Below are positions 14,139 through 20,847 of a DNA stretch of 24,558 nucleotides, piece after piece (position 1 is the first letter of the stretch; each line of letters starts with the position of its first letter). The stretch is from DASRVA01 sp050732935. Its GTDB lineage: Bacteria > Gemmatimonadota > Gemmatimonadetes > JACCXV01 > JAHWKZ01. The stretch spans positions 1 through 24,558 of the forward strand of contig JBOHRW010000236.1 in NCBI GenBank assembly GCA_050732935.1, in the 5' to 3' direction. Under the pieces are notes generated by a model that was given only the letters and a program-made list of their open reading frames with translations, made no database searches and was not told the origin of the DNA. The translations under genes were made by a program, and so were the position numbers.

Positions 14139-15884
14139 ATGATCGCCCTCCCCCGTTTCCACCCGGTTTCGCGGCTCGCGTTCACCGTCCCCATCCTGGC
14201 GCTTCTCGCCACGGCCTGCGCTTCCGGCGGTCGCCTTCCCACCCTCGGCCAGCAGCCTATCTCGCGCACCGAGGCACTGGCCGCGGAGGAAGCCTACAAG
14301 CGCGGGCTGGAACTCTTCCAGAGTGGGGATTACGACGACGCCCTGGAGGCGTTCAGCGTGGTCGTCGAACGATATCCCTCCAGCGAGAACTCGGCCCTGG
14401 CGCTCTATTGGCAGGCGCGCTCCTTCTATCAGCTCCGGAACGACTCGCTCGCGGTCCAGGCCTTCGAGCGTTATCTGGCGCTCGCGCCGGTGCTCCCGAA
14501 CCGCGAGCACGCGAGCCTGCTGCTCGCGAACGGCATCTTCGGGATGGGAGAGTTCCAGGCCGCGCTGACCGTGGCGCTCGACGTCCAGGATGCCCCCGCC
14601 GCCCTCCTCCCCGGCTTCCGAGGCCTGGCCCGCGATCTGGTGGAGAAGCTCCCGCGGGAGCAGGTGATCCGGGGGGCCCGGATGGAGCCCGCCCGGGACT
14701 GGATGGCGCCCTTCTACCTGCAGGCCGCCCGATGGTCGTCCGCGGATGGCAACCGGCGCCAGGCGCAGACATTCGCGGAGAAGGTCCTGGCCGCCGGCGA
14801 GCTGCCGCCGGATCTGCGCGAAGAGGCCGAGGCGATCCGCGCGGGGACGGCCGGTTCGATCAGGCCACGTATCGGCCTGCTCATGCCTGGGGAGAGCCGC
14901 TTTGGCGCGGTCGGGGAAGCCATCCGACGGGGCGTCGAGCTCGCGCTCGAGGAGATCAACCGGGGCCGGTCGGTGCCGTACGAGCTGATTGCGAGGATGA
15001 CGGTCACCGACGCCGATTCCACGGTGGCGATGGTACGGTCGCTAGCACGGAGCGACGGGGTCCAGGCGATCCTGGGGCCGGTCACCAGCCAGTTCGCCCT
15101 GCCCGCCGGCGAGGCGGCCCGCGCCGAGGGGGTCGTCCTGATCAGTCCGACGGCGACGGACGCCCGGATGTTGGAGATCGGCACCCGCGTCCTCACCGTC
15201 AACGCGCTCGACGGCGCCATCGGCCATACGATCGGCACGTACGCCGCCACCAACCTGGGACGGCAGAGGTTCGCCGTCCTGGCCGTCGACAACGCCTACG
15301 GCCGGATCCAGGCCGACGCCTTCGCCCAGGCGGTTCAGTCGGCGGGAGCGCAGCTCGTGTACCGCGCGACCTACCAGCCCGACACCTCGGAATTCACCGA
15401 TCAGCTCGGCGAGATCGTCCGTGCCGGTGCCGACGCCCTGTTCATCTCCACCAAGAATCCGACCGAGGCCCTGCGCATCCTGAACCAGGTGGCGTTCTTC
15501 GAGCTCAGCGGGTTGCTGCCGCTCGGGACCGACGCCTGGAACGACGAGTCGTTCTACAGTCAGGGGCGGGGCTTCGTGCGCGGCTACTTCGCCGACACGT
15601 TCAGCCGGGATCCGGGGATCACGCGCTGGCAGGAGTTCGTGGACCGGTACGTGGCGCGCTATGGCGAGGAGCCGTCCAGCTTGATATCTGCCTGGGGGTA
15701 CGACGCTGCTCAGCTCGCGATCCGCGAGGCGACCGCGCCTGAAGGGGCTGGCGGCAGCGGGCCGCGCGCCCGGGAGATCTACCGCGGAGCCTCGGCCCTC
15801 TTCCGAATGAGTCCGGCGGGCATCCGGCGGGCGGTGGTGGTGCACCGGATCCAGGGCGGCGAGCCGGTCGCCCTGGAGTGGTAG
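14139..15884 (+). CDS. Lipoprotein with TPR repeats and type-1 periplasmic-binding domain (LpoA-like or branched-chain amino-acid-binding-like)
   Basis: A signal peptide with lipobox LLATAC puts the lipidated cysteine at residue 27. Residues ~42-120 form TPR-like helix pairs (AAEEAYKRGLELFQSGDYDDALEAF, then a similar unit), with further helices to ~235. From ~242 (RPRIGLLMPGESRFG) to ~560 runs a Peripla_BP_6 / LivJ-type domain with ILGPVTSQFALPAGEAA, VVLISPTATD, GYFADTF and ISAWGYDAAQLA. The same TPR-plus-binding-protein arrangement occurs in LpoA, the outer-membrane activator of penicillin-binding protein 1A. A role in cell-wall synthesis or ligand sensing is therefore possible, but no transporter or PBP gene is adjacent. 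ATG 14139 has no strong ribosome-binding site and follows rpsA by 25 bases. The 581 residues appear complete. Confidence 0.83.
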   Translation: MIALPRFHPVSRLAFTVPILALLATACASGGRLPTLGQQPISRTEALAAEEAYKRGLELFQSGDYDDALEAFSVVVERYPSSENSALALYWQARSFYQLRNDSLAVQAFERYLALAPVLPNREHASLLLANGIFGMGEFQAALTVALDVQDAPAALLPGFRGLARDLVEKLPREQVIRGARMEPARDWMAPFYLQAARWSSADGNRRQAQTFAEKVLAAGELPPDLREEAEAIRAGTAGSIRPRIGLLMPGESRFGAVGEAIRRGVELALEEINRGRSVPYELIARMTVTDADSTVAMVRSLARSDGVQAILGPVTSQFALPAGEAARAEGVVLISPTATDARMLEIGTRVLTVNALDGAIGHTIGTYAATNLGRQRFAVLAVDNAYGRIQADAFAQAVQSAGAQLVYRATYQPDTSEFTDQLGEIVRAGADALFISTKNPTEALRILNQVAFFELSGLLPLGTDAWNDESFYSQGRGFVRGYFADTFSRDPGITRWQEFVDRYVARYGEEPSSLISAWGYDAAQLAIREATAPEGAGGSGPRAREIYRGASALFRMSPAGIRRAVVVHRIQGGEPVALEW

Positions 15885-15902
15885 ACGGAGAAAGGGCCGT
15901 CT
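15883..15902 (+). terminator. Weak hairpin at the end of the lipoprotein gene
   Basis: AGACGG (15883-15888) and CCGTCT (15897-15902) are perfect inverted repeats around an 8-base loop, starting on the stop codon. No T-run follows, so intrinsic termination would be weak at best. Confidence 0.3.
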
Positions 15903-15950
15903 GCCGATTCATTCTCACAATGAAGTACCAGCGGGGGCGCGTACATTATA

Positions 15951-15979
15951 TTGACAGATGGCCATGCAGGGTCTACCGT
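15951..15979 (+). promoter_or_regulatory. Possible promoter for the islet lipoprotein
   Basis: TTGACA (15951-15956), 17 bases, then TACCGT (15974-15979, 3/6 match). The adjacent A/T-rich TACATTATATT (15942-15952) is an alternative -10 region. The elements lie ~65-95 bases ahead of the lipoprotein start at 16044. Confidence 0.35.
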
Positions 15980-15997
15980 GCCTTACGCTGCAGAAAT

Positions 15998-16016
15998 GAC
16001 CTGACGCCCTGAGGTC
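15998..16016 (+). other. Small inverted repeat in the islet lipoprotein leader
   Basis: GACCT (15998-16002) and AGGTC (16012-16016) flank a 9-base loop. A pyrimidine-rich stretch follows (TTCTCGTCTTCT). It could be a weak terminator for the upstream gene, a leader structure or an operator. A five-base arm may also be chance. Confidence 0.25.
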
Positions 16017-16043
16017 TTCTCGTCTTCTATCGAGGGAATGGCG

Positions 16044-16850
16044 ATGTTCAAGTCGCGTGGATGCTGGCAAGTCAAGGTCCTACTAGTTGCAGCGCTGGTT
16101 GCCTTGGCTTCTTGTGCAGAGCACGAGAATCCCGCGCAGCCAGTGCAACGACCGGTTCAGGGTGGTACAGCTACTCAGAGTGAAATCCACCGAATCCTGA
16201 CAGATCCAAGTACCTACAAGTACAAGCATTCAGAAACCCTTGTCGGGAGTACGAAAGCCCTACGTCAAGGCAAGCGGCTGGATGGAGGTGGGTGTTCCTT
16301 TTCCAGATCCTTCAACTTGAGGAAAGGAGAGACGATCACGGAGATCGAGTTGGCTTTTGATCCTGAAACCTGTCGATCAGTCGTTGCAGTTCAGAGTACC
16401 GGCGAATCTTTCACTTCAACCCTTGGCCTTCGGACCGCTGGTGTGCCTGCCCCGGATGTAGCGACTTTACATAGTTGGTGGGCTGACCCGGTCGGCTTGC
16501 ACGTGAACGATATGACGAACGTCGTCGGCTGGAACGGCGATGGCACATGCGCCGCCCCACCCTGGTCTGCACCCTTTGAGGACTTCGACTACGACCTTCT
16601 GGAACAGACAGGTTGGTATCTTGGATTCCATCTTTGGGATCACGGTGCCAACTGCGACGGAGTCGTTAGCCAGTCGGACGCGCGATTTATCAACGATACA
16701 TTCTGTGCCACACTCCAAACGAATACGTACTATCAGCCCAATTTCGTGGAAGGCTTGCCTGATGGATCAGCGGATTTCGAATCGGCGAGGGACAAGGATG
16801 GCATATGTTCGTTTCTGCTTTCGAGCAATTTCACAGCTGGAGTGGAGTAA
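16044..16850 (+). CDS. Unrecognised cysteine-rich lipoprotein
   Basis: No family recognised. The 268-residue product begins with a basic N-terminus, a hydrophobic core and the lipobox LASC, with lipidation at Cys24. The mature part contains six further cysteines, in GGGCSF, PETCRS, DGTCAA, GANCDG, DTFCAT and DGICSF, enough for three disulfides. Aromatic and glycine-rich motifs such as HSWWADP, NDMTNVVGWNGD and TGWYLGFHLWDHG suggest a compact extracytoplasmic beta-rich domain. ATG codons at 16038 and 16044 are in frame; GAGGGA at 16032-16037 abuts the first and lies six bases before the second, so 16044 is preferred. The gene lies in the low-GC islet. The open frame, lipobox and ribosome-binding site argue that it is real. 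Confidence 0.72.
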   Translation: MFKSRGCWQVKVLLVAALVALASCAEHENPAQPVQRPVQGGTATQSEIHRILTDPSTYKYKHSETLVGSTKALRQGKRLDGGGCSFSRSFNLRKGETITEIELAFDPETCRSVVAVQSTGESFTSTLGLRTAGVPAPDVATLHSWWADPVGLHVNDMTNVVGWNGDGTCAAPPWSAPFEDFDYDLLEQTGWYLGFHLWDHGANCDGVVSQSDARFINDTFCATLQTNTYYQPNFVEGLPDGSADFESARDKDGICSFLLSSNFTAGVE

Positions 16851-16877
16851 GCAAGCTAGTTTGGACGGATACTGAAC

Positions 16878-17189
16878 TTGATCGTCGCGGCCGTTGGACT
16901 TGCGGCTCTCGCCACCATCTATCTAATCTCGATACTTCCGTATAGCCTCCTGTACTTGGTTGGGCTCATTCCAGTAGCCTTTGCATCAATGCCTCTTCTC
17001 GGACGAAAACCCAAGTCACGTCTTGTCACGTCGATCATCGCTTCAGTGCTCCAGCTTACTTTCTGTATTCTTTTCGCAGTCCATGGAGGACTGTTTTATC
17101 TGCCGAGCGCGATCGTCCTGGTCATTGCCGCGATCAAGCAGGCCCTCACTTTACCTCCTTCCACTTCACACGCCGGATCCTCTCCCTGA
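16878..17189 (+). CDS. Small hydrophobic membrane protein, unrecognised
   Basis: A 103-residue product consisting mostly of hydrophobic segments: about residues 2-19, 24-42 and 50-88, giving three or four membrane helices. The central loop is basic (LLGRKPKSRLVTS). An in-frame stop at 16857 means translation must begin at TTG 16878 or CTG 16872. A GGACGGA stretch (16863-16869) is 8 bases ahead of the TTG but is a weak ribosome-binding site. It follows the lipoprotein gene by 27 bases in the same low-GC islet, so the two may be co-transcribed. No function can be assigned. The unusual start keeps confidence moderate. Confidence 0.5.
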   Translation: MIVAAVGLAALATIYLISILPYSLLYLVGLIPVAFASMPLLGRKPKSRLVTSIIASVLQLTFCILFAVHGGLFYLPSAIVLVIAAIKQALTLPPSTSHAGSSP

Positions 17190-17219
17190 GTGTAGCCACT
17201 TGGTCACTCTTACAAGTAT

Positions 17220-18764
17220 ATGAGCGGAGGGCTGGAAGAGCTGCACGAGCGCGAGCGCGAGGCGCTCCTGGGGGGCGGTGCCGAGCGTCTCGAAGCTCAG
17301 CACCAGAAGGGCAAGCTGGGCGCCCGCGAGCGGCTCGAGCTGCTGCTCGATCCGGGCTCCTTCCTGGAGCTCGACATGCTGGTCACCCACCGGACCGAGG
17401 AGTTCGGCCTGGCCTCCCGGAAGGTCCCCGGGGACGGCGTGGTGACGGGCCATGGTACGATCGACGGCCGTCTTGTCTATGTCTTCAGCCAGGACTTCAC
17501 CGTCTTCGGTGGCTCGTTGTCCGAAGCCCACGCAGAGAAGATCTGCAAGGTCATGGACCTGGCCCTCAAGACGGGAGCTCCCGTCATCGGGCTCAACGAT
17601 TCCGGCGGCGCCCGCATACAGGAGGGCGTGGCTTCGCTCGGCGGCTACGCCGAGATCTTCCTCCGCAATACGCTCGCCAGCGGTGTGGTGCCCCAGATCA
17701 GCGCCATCCTGGGCCCCTGCGCCGGCGGCGCCGTCTACAGCCCGGCGATCACCGACTTCGTGTGCATGGTCGAAGGGATCTCCTACATGTTTGTGACCGG
17801 GCCAAACGTGGTCCGGACCGTCACCCACGAGGAGGTCTCGTTCGACGAGCTGGGTGGAGCCCTGGTCCATGCGACCAGGAGCGGGGTCAGCCACTTCACT
17901 TATCCGGACGAGCCAGGCTGCCTGGAGGGTATCCGCAGGCTGGTGGGGTACCTGCCGTCCAACAACCGCGAGGATCCGCCGTTGATCCATGGTGACGACG
18001 ACCCCGGCCGGCGCTGTCCCGCGCTTCAGGACGCGGTCCCGGAGAACCCCAACAAGCCCTATGACGTTCACGCCGTGATCGACGAGGTCGTCGATCGCGG
18101 CTCCTTTCTCGAGGTGCATGCCGGGTACGCGGGCAACCTGATCGTGGGTTTCGCGCGGCTGGACGGGAGGACGGTCGGGGTGGTCGCCAACCAGCCTGCC
18201 GTCCTGGCGGGGGTCCTGGACATCGACGCGAGCCTGAAGGGGGCGCGGTTCGTCCGCTTCTGCGATGCCTTCAACATCCCGCTCCTCACGCTGGTCGACG
18301 TTCCCGGCTTTCTGCCGGGGACGGCGCAGGAATGGGGAGGCATCATCAAGCACGGCGCCAAGCTCCTCTACGCGTACTGCGAGGCGACGGTCCCCAAGCT
18401 CACCGTCATCCTTCGCAAAGCCTACGGCGGCGCCTACGACGTGATGTCGTCGAAGCACATCCGCGGTGACCTGAACCTGGCCTGGCCCACGGCCGAGATT
18501 GCGGTCATGGGGCCCAAGGGGGCGGTCGAGATCCTGTGGCGCCGGGAGATCGAGGGGGCCGAGGATCCCGAGGCGGCAGTCGAGGCGCGGGCGGAGGAGT
18601 ACCGCCAGCGCTTCGCCAACCCCTACGTGGCGGCGGAGCGGGGCTATCTCGACGCGGTGATCGATCCGGCCGAGACCCGCCGCCGGCTGATCAGCGGGCT
18701 TCACGCCCTGGCCGGCAAACGGGACGCCAACCCGCCCCGCAAACACGGCAATCTGCCGCTTTGA
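17220..18764 (+). CDS. pccB: Acyl-CoA carboxylase carboxyltransferase (beta) subunit, probably propionyl-CoA carboxylase
   Basis: Transfers carboxyl from carboxybiotin to an acyl-CoA. The 514 residues contain both crotonase-fold halves. The N-half has HQKGKLGARERLELLLDPGS, NDSGGARIQEGV and GPCAGGAVYSPA; the C-half has DVPGFLPGTAQEWGGIIKHGAKL and RKAYGGAYDVM. Asp407 in GGAYDVM sits where, from memory, Streptomyces PccB has the Asp422 that favours propionyl-CoA. A propionyl substrate also fits the mutase gene downstream. The ATG at 17220 matches the family N-terminus but has no visible Shine-Dalgarno sequence, and the low-GC islet runs right up to it. A 27-base gap separates it from the biotin carboxylase gene. 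Specificity is inferred; family is certain. Confidence 0.94.
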   Translation: MSGGLEELHEREREALLGGGAERLEAQHQKGKLGARERLELLLDPGSFLELDMLVTHRTEEFGLASRKVPGDGVVTGHGTIDGRLVYVFSQDFTVFGGSLSEAHAEKICKVMDLALKTGAPVIGLNDSGGARIQEGVASLGGYAEIFLRNTLASGVVPQISAILGPCAGGAVYSPAITDFVCMVEGISYMFVTGPNVVRTVTHEEVSFDELGGALVHATRSGVSHFTYPDEPGCLEGIRRLVGYLPSNNREDPPLIHGDDDPGRRCPALQDAVPENPNKPYDVHAVIDEVVDRGSFLEVHAGYAGNLIVGFARLDGRTVGVVANQPAVLAGVLDIDASLKGARFVRFCDAFNIPLLTLVDVPGFLPGTAQEWGGIIKHGAKLLYAYCEATVPKLTVILRKAYGGAYDVMSSKHIRGDLNLAWPTAEIAVMGPKGAVEILWRREIEGAEDPEAAVEARAEEYRQRFANPYVAAERGYLDAVIDPAETRRRLISGLHALAGKRDANPPRKHGNLPL

Positions 18765-18791
18765 ACGGTAAGCGCCACAAGGGTTTAACAC

Positions 18792-20318
18792 GTGGTGATT
18801 AAAGCTCAGCCGAGGACTACCTGCGGGCGCGTGCTGATCGCCAACCGGGGCGAGATCGCGGTCCGGATAATTCGCGCCTGCCGCCGGACGGGCGCCCTTC
18901 CGATCGCCGTCTACTCGCCGGCCGACCGGAGAGCGCCGCACGTAGAGTTGGCCGACATGGCGCTGGAGATCGGGGCGCCGCCGGCACGAGAGTCGTATTT
19001 GTCGATCGAGAGGATCCTGGAGGCGGCGCGTAAGGCCGGCGCCGACGCCGTTCATCCCGGCTACGGATTCCTGGCGGAGAACGCGGAGTTCGCCGAAGCG
19101 GTGGCGGGCGCAGGCCTCACCTGGGTAGGGCCGCCACCGGTCGCCATACGAACGATGGGCGAGAAGACGACGGCACGCCGGAAGATGAAGGAAGCCGGGG
19201 TGCCGGTGGTGCCCGGGACTACAAAGCCGCTGACCGAGGGGGAAGAGGCTCGCGCGCGGGCCGCGGAGATCGGCTATCCCGTGCTGCTCAAGGCAGCCGC
19301 CGGCGGCGGGGGACGTGGGATGAGACGGGTGGACGAGGAGGCCGGGCTCGAGGCCGCGCTGCGCTCGGCCAGGGGTGAGGCAGAGAGCGCTTTCGGCGAT
19401 CCGGCCGTGTACCTGGAGAAGCTCGTCCCCGAAGCCCGCCACGTGGAGATCCAGGTGTTCGCCGACCGGGAAGGTCGGACCGTGCATCTGGGGGAGCGCG
19501 AGTGCTCCCTCCAGCGACGGCATCAGAAGGTTCTCGAGGAGGCTCCGGCCCCGGGACTCGACCCGGCGACCCGCGAGCGAATGGGTGAAGCGGCCGTCAA
19601 GGCGGCCCGCGCGGTGGGCTACGAAGGAGCGGGGACGGTCGAGTTCCTGCTGGGTCCCGACGGCGGTTTCTGGTTCCTCGAGATGAACACCCGCATCCAG
19701 GTCGAACACCCCGTAACCGAGATGACGGCCGGGATCGACCTGGTGGCGCTACAGCTCCGGATCGCCGCCGGCGGATCGCTTCCGTTCGTTCAGCGCGAGC
19801 TTGAGCTTCGTGGCCACGCCGTCGAGTGCCGGATAGTAGCCGAGGACCCGGCCGCCGGTTTTCGTCCGTCCACCGGTGCCATCACCGGGTACCGGCCTCC
19901 GGCAGGGCCCGGTGTCCGGTTCGACAGCGGGATCGAGGCCGGTGTCGTGGTGAGCCCGCACTACGATCCGCTGCTCGCCAAGTGCGTCACCTGGGGACGG
20001 ACCCGTGAAGAGGCGCTCGAACGGATGCAGGGTGCTCTCGCCGAGACGGTTGTCGAGGGGGTAACCACCAACATTGGCCTGCAGCGCGCGCTCCTGGAGG
20101 AGCCGGAAGTCCGCGAGGGCCGGGTCCATACACGCTGGCTCGAGCGGAACATGGATGGCATCCTGCGACGCATGGCCGAGGCGCGCCGGCCCGACGAGCC
20201 GTTGGCGGCCGTGCTGGCCGCGTGGTCGAGGCAGCTGGAGAGGCGGATCGCTGCGCCCGTCCAGGATGGGCGCAGAATCGCGGGGTGGCGGGAAGGGAGC
20301 TGGGTGTGGTATCGGTGA
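18792..20318 (+). CDS. accC: Biotin carboxylase subunit of acyl-CoA carboxylase
   Basis: Carboxylates biotin on the carrier protein using ATP and bicarbonate. The N-terminal domain opens with RVLIANRGEIAVRIIRACR. ATP-grasp features are KAAAGGGGRGMR, VHLGERECSLQRRHQKVLEEAPAP split around a short turn, and EMNTRIQVEHPVTEM, where Glu297, Asn299 and Arg301 align with E. coli Glu288, Asn290 and Arg292. The core ends near residue 450. A further ~55 residues (LAAWSRQLERR ... GSWVWYR) resemble the start of the BT linker of PccA/MCC alpha chains, but no biotin domain follows in this frame. GTG codons at 18792 and 18795 both fit as starts, with AAGGG (18779-18783) ahead. The 3' end overlaps the carrier gene. 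Confidence 0.95.
   Translation: MVIKAQPRTTCGRVLIANRGEIAVRIIRACRRTGALPIAVYSPADRRAPHVELADMALEIGAPPARESYLSIERILEAARKAGADAVHPGYGFLAENAEFAEAVAGAGLTWVGPPPVAIRTMGEKTTARRKMKEAGVPVVPGTTKPLTEGEEARARAAEIGYPVLLKAAAGGGGRGMRRVDEEAGLEAALRSARGEAESAFGDPAVYLEKLVPEARHVEIQVFADREGRTVHLGERECSLQRRHQKVLEEAPAPGLDPATRERMGEAAVKAARAVGYEGAGTVEFLLGPDGGFWFLEMNTRIQVEHPVTEMTAGIDLVALQLRIAAGGSLPFVQRELELRGHAVECRIVAEDPAAGFRPSTGAITGYRPPAGPGVRFDSGIEAGVVVSPHYDPLLAKCVTWGRTREEALERMQGALAETVVEGVTTNIGLQRALLEEPEVREGRVHTRWLERNMDGILRRMAEARRPDEPLAAVLAAWSRQLERRIAAPVQDGRRIAGWREGSWVWYR
20293..20299 (+). promoter_or_regulatory. Ribosome-binding site deciding the biotin-carrier start
   Basis: AAGGGAG lies 6 bases before GTG 20306 and 15 before GTG 20315. 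It favours 20306, giving a 13-base overlap with the biotin carboxylase gene rather than a 4-base GTGA overlap. Confidence 0.5.
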
Positions 20319-20845
20319 GCGGTGCATCGTCGTCGACCTGGTTCGTGACACCGGAGGACGGAGCCGAGTACCGCGTCGTGGTCGAGGCCGTGGGCGACGG
20401 GTGGTCGGCCATTGTCGAGCGTGGCGAGCAGCAATGGACTTTCACGTTTAGGCCAGGTCCGGGGGATGGCCTGGTATGGATCGGTGAGCGCCTCCGGCGC
20501 TGGGCCTGGAACGACGGCCGGCTCTCGCTTGACGGCAGCGGGCACCCGTTCCAGGTCGAGACGGAGGCCCGGCGCCGCGTTCGGGAGGTAAGGGCGGCGG
20601 GGTCCACTGGTCACAGAGCCAGCGAGCTGCGTGCGCCCATGCCGGGGCTGGTCGTCGCCGTCCTCGTACAGGAGGGCGAGCTTGTGGAAGCCGGCCAGGG
20701 GATGGTCGTCATCGAGGCGATGAAGATGGAGAACGACATCGTCGCTCCGGCCTCGGGGATCGTCCGTGGCGTGGCCGCGGAGCCTGGGGATGCGGTGGAG
20801 AGGGACGCGCTCTTGTGCAGGATTGAGCCTGTGGGAAGAGACTGA
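20306..20845 (+). CDS. Biotin carboxyl carrier protein subunit of acyl-CoA carboxylase
   Basis: Carries the biotin that shuttles carboxyl between the carboxylase and carboxyltransferase. From GTG 20306 it has 179 residues. Residues ~105-175 form the biotinyl domain: LRAPMPGLVVAVLVQEGELVEAGQ, then EAMKMEND with the biotinylated Lys140, then ASGIVRGV. The first ~95 residues (WFVTPEDGAEYRVVVE ... SLDGSGHPFQVE) look like the rest of the BT-type beta domain that joins carboxylase and carrier in single-chain alpha subunits. Together with the preceding gene it therefore appears to make a split alpha subunit. GTG 20315, forming GTGA with the preceding stop, is an alternative start. mutase gene follows 2 bases after the stop. 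Confidence 0.9.
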   Translation: MVSVSGASSSTWFVTPEDGAEYRVVVEAVGDGWSAIVERGEQQWTFTFRPGPGDGLVWIGERLRRWAWNDGRLSLDGSGHPFQVETEARRRVREVRAAGSTGHRASELRAPMPGLVVAVLVQEGELVEAGQGMVVIEAMKMENDIVAPASGIVRGVAAEPGDAVERDALLCRIEPVGRD

Positions 20846-20847
20846 GC

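Larger units (their letters stand above)
15885..17219. other. Low-GC islet with two unrecognised genes
   Basis: G+C is 29/60 in 16201-16260 and 28/60 in 16921-16980, against 42/60 in 15841-15900 and 43/60 in 17281-17340. Codon use is correspondingly more A/T-rich. The stretch separates the rpsA-side genes from the acyl-CoA carboxylase operon and ends at the pccB start codon. No integrase, transposase, tRNA or flanking direct repeat was seen. Foreign origin is inferred from composition alone. Confidence 0.7.

Noticed and set aside
15885..16043. tRNA or attachment site at the left edge of the islet
   Set aside because: No cloverleaf, CCA end or direct repeat matching the right edge could be found by eye.
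17166..19709. 847-codon minus-strand open frame over pccB and the biotin carboxylase gene
   Set aside because: Spans two unmistakable plus-strand enzymes and has no recognisable motif; shadow frame.
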